A stretch of 42,155 nucleotides of DNA. It comes from Chloroherpetonaceae bacterium (GTDB taxonomy: Bacteria > Bacteroidota > Chlorobiia > Chlorobiales > Thermochlorobacteraceae). The position numbers and the translations under genes are program-made. How positions within the stretch are numbered: position 1 is the first letter of the stretch; each line of letters starts with the position of its first letter. The stretch lies in NCBI GenBank assembly GCA_025055975.1, contig JANWWM010000065.1:1-42155 (forward strand), given 5' to 3'. Shown in pieces: positions 41,724 through 42,155 of the stretch. Below the pieces are notes generated by a model, which saw only the letters and a list, made by a program, of their open reading frames with translations, made no database searches and had not been told where the DNA came from.

Positions 41724-41915
41724 ATGAAACTGATCGAACGCATTGGCAACTATTACAACGACGTAGTTGCGGAAATGAAAAAAGTGACATGGCCCTCCAA
41801 AGACGAACTTCGCGAGTCGACAATCGTCGTTCTGACGGTGGCGGGCATTCTCGCGCTCTTCACGTTCGTGATTGATGAGAGTTTGAATTTGATCATCAAG
41901 CAGTTTTTGAGATAA
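41724..41915 (+). CDS. secE: preprotein translocase subunit SecE
   Basis: A 63-residue single-helix SecE. The amphipathic start MKLIERIGNYYNDVVAEMKKVTWPSKDEL holds the conserved VTWPS motif; the helix spans about 36-56. It stabilises SecY in the inner membrane. I chose ATG 41724 over TTG 41721. nusG follows 13 bp later; the order tRNA-Trp, secE, nusG is classical. Confidence 0.95.
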   Translation: MKLIERIGNYYNDVVAEMKKVTWPSKDELRESTIVVLTVAGILALFTFVIDESLNLIIKQFLR

Positions 41916-41928
41916 AGCATTGAACAGA

Positions 41929-42155
41929 ATGAAAGAACTGGAGCAAAGTCAGGAGCAAGAAACGCTGTCGCAGGAAGAGTCGGCTCAATCGCCTGTTCAG
42001 ACGAGCGCGGAAAAACAGGAGACCTCAACGAAACGCCACCCTGACGCGAAGTGGTATGCGGTGCGCACCTATTCGGGGCACGAGCGGAAAGTGAAGGAAC
42101 ACATCGATAAGGAAGTTGAAAAACAAGGGGTCAAAGAAAAACTTCTGACGGTTCA
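41929..42155 (+). CDS. nusG: transcription antitermination protein NusG, partial (runs off right edge)
   Basis: The first 75 codons are present. After a polar Glu/Gln-rich extension of about 40 residues, the NGN domain starts at KWYAVRTYSGHERKVKEHI, followed by a charged stretch KQGVKEKLLTV. NusG binds RNA polymerase and couples it to Rho or the ribosome. The N-terminal extension is longer than in E. coli NusG, which begins almost at the WYVV motif. Confidence 0.93.
   Translation, partial: MKELEQSQEQETLSQEESAQSPVQTSAEKQETSTKRHPDAKWYAVRTYSGHERKVKEHIDKEVEKQGVKEKLLTV

Overview
The window looks like chromosomal DNA from a bacterium of the Bacteroidota/Chlorobiota group, most likely the Chlorobi/Ignavibacteria side. 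The reasons are three large secreted proteins, two of which end in the type IX secretion (T9SS) sorting signal of the 'LSQNYPNPFNPTT...LGREVATL' kind; a bacillithiol gene (bshB1); an ExbB-ExbD-ExbD-TonB operon; few clear Shine-Dalgarno sequences; and one textbook Bacteroidota-type promoter (TTTG-N20-TACGTTTG) before the tRNA cluster. The placement is an inference from gene content; there is no rRNA in the window. Most genes use GCG/CGC-rich codons, while several accessory genes look visibly more AT-rich.

Layout: 1-2814 (minus) is a secreted FG-GAP repeat protein cut by the left edge. 3168-4504 is a PspC/LiaF-like envelope-stress pair. 4507-9988 holds a DUF4397 lipoprotein, a non-catalytic M16 peptidase-like protein, a MoxR ATPase, an F420-reductase-like oxidoreductase, an EAL phosphodiesterase and lspA. 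9985-13224 (minus) holds a GH13 debranching-type lipoprotein followed by an orphan OppC/DppC-type permease. 13520-23338 is an accessory, secretion-oriented block: an unknown exported protein, two adjacent T9SS cargo genes (FG-GAP repeats and a propeller) with almost identical C-terminal cassettes, an unknown protein, and a membrane TPR protein.

23512-31114 is a long minus-strand run read from right to left: bshB1, trpF, an alpha/beta hydrolase, asnB, a Bpu10I-like restriction endonuclease, a DUF3299 protein, a small exported protein, tsaE and tsaB, with several 4-nt stop/start overlaps. 31313-34850 carries a membrane protein with a four-cysteine C-terminus, a SpoU-family rRNA methyltransferase, iscX, a small winged-helix protein, a flavodoxin-like protein (minus) and sdaAB. 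35012-38328 (minus) is the exbB-exbD-exbD-tonB operon, closed by a clear intrinsic terminator, then a small membrane protein. 38544-41053 (minus) holds a glycerophosphodiesterase and serA. 41213-42155 is a promoter, four tRNAs (Thr-TGT, Tyr, Thr-GGT, Trp), secE and the start of nusG.

Functional themes are the envelope (T9SS cargo, TonB energisation, lipoprotein processing, LiaF/PspC stress sensing), amino acids (serA, sdaAB, trpF, asnB), thiol/Fe-S chemistry (bshB1, iscX) and translation (tsaB/tsaE, tRNAs, SpoU methylase, secE-nusG). I did not find a clearly new multi-gene system. The strongest oddities are the modular shuffling and DNA-level repetition of the T9SS cargo genes, the orphan restriction endonuclease inside a housekeeping run, and several structured intergenic elements.
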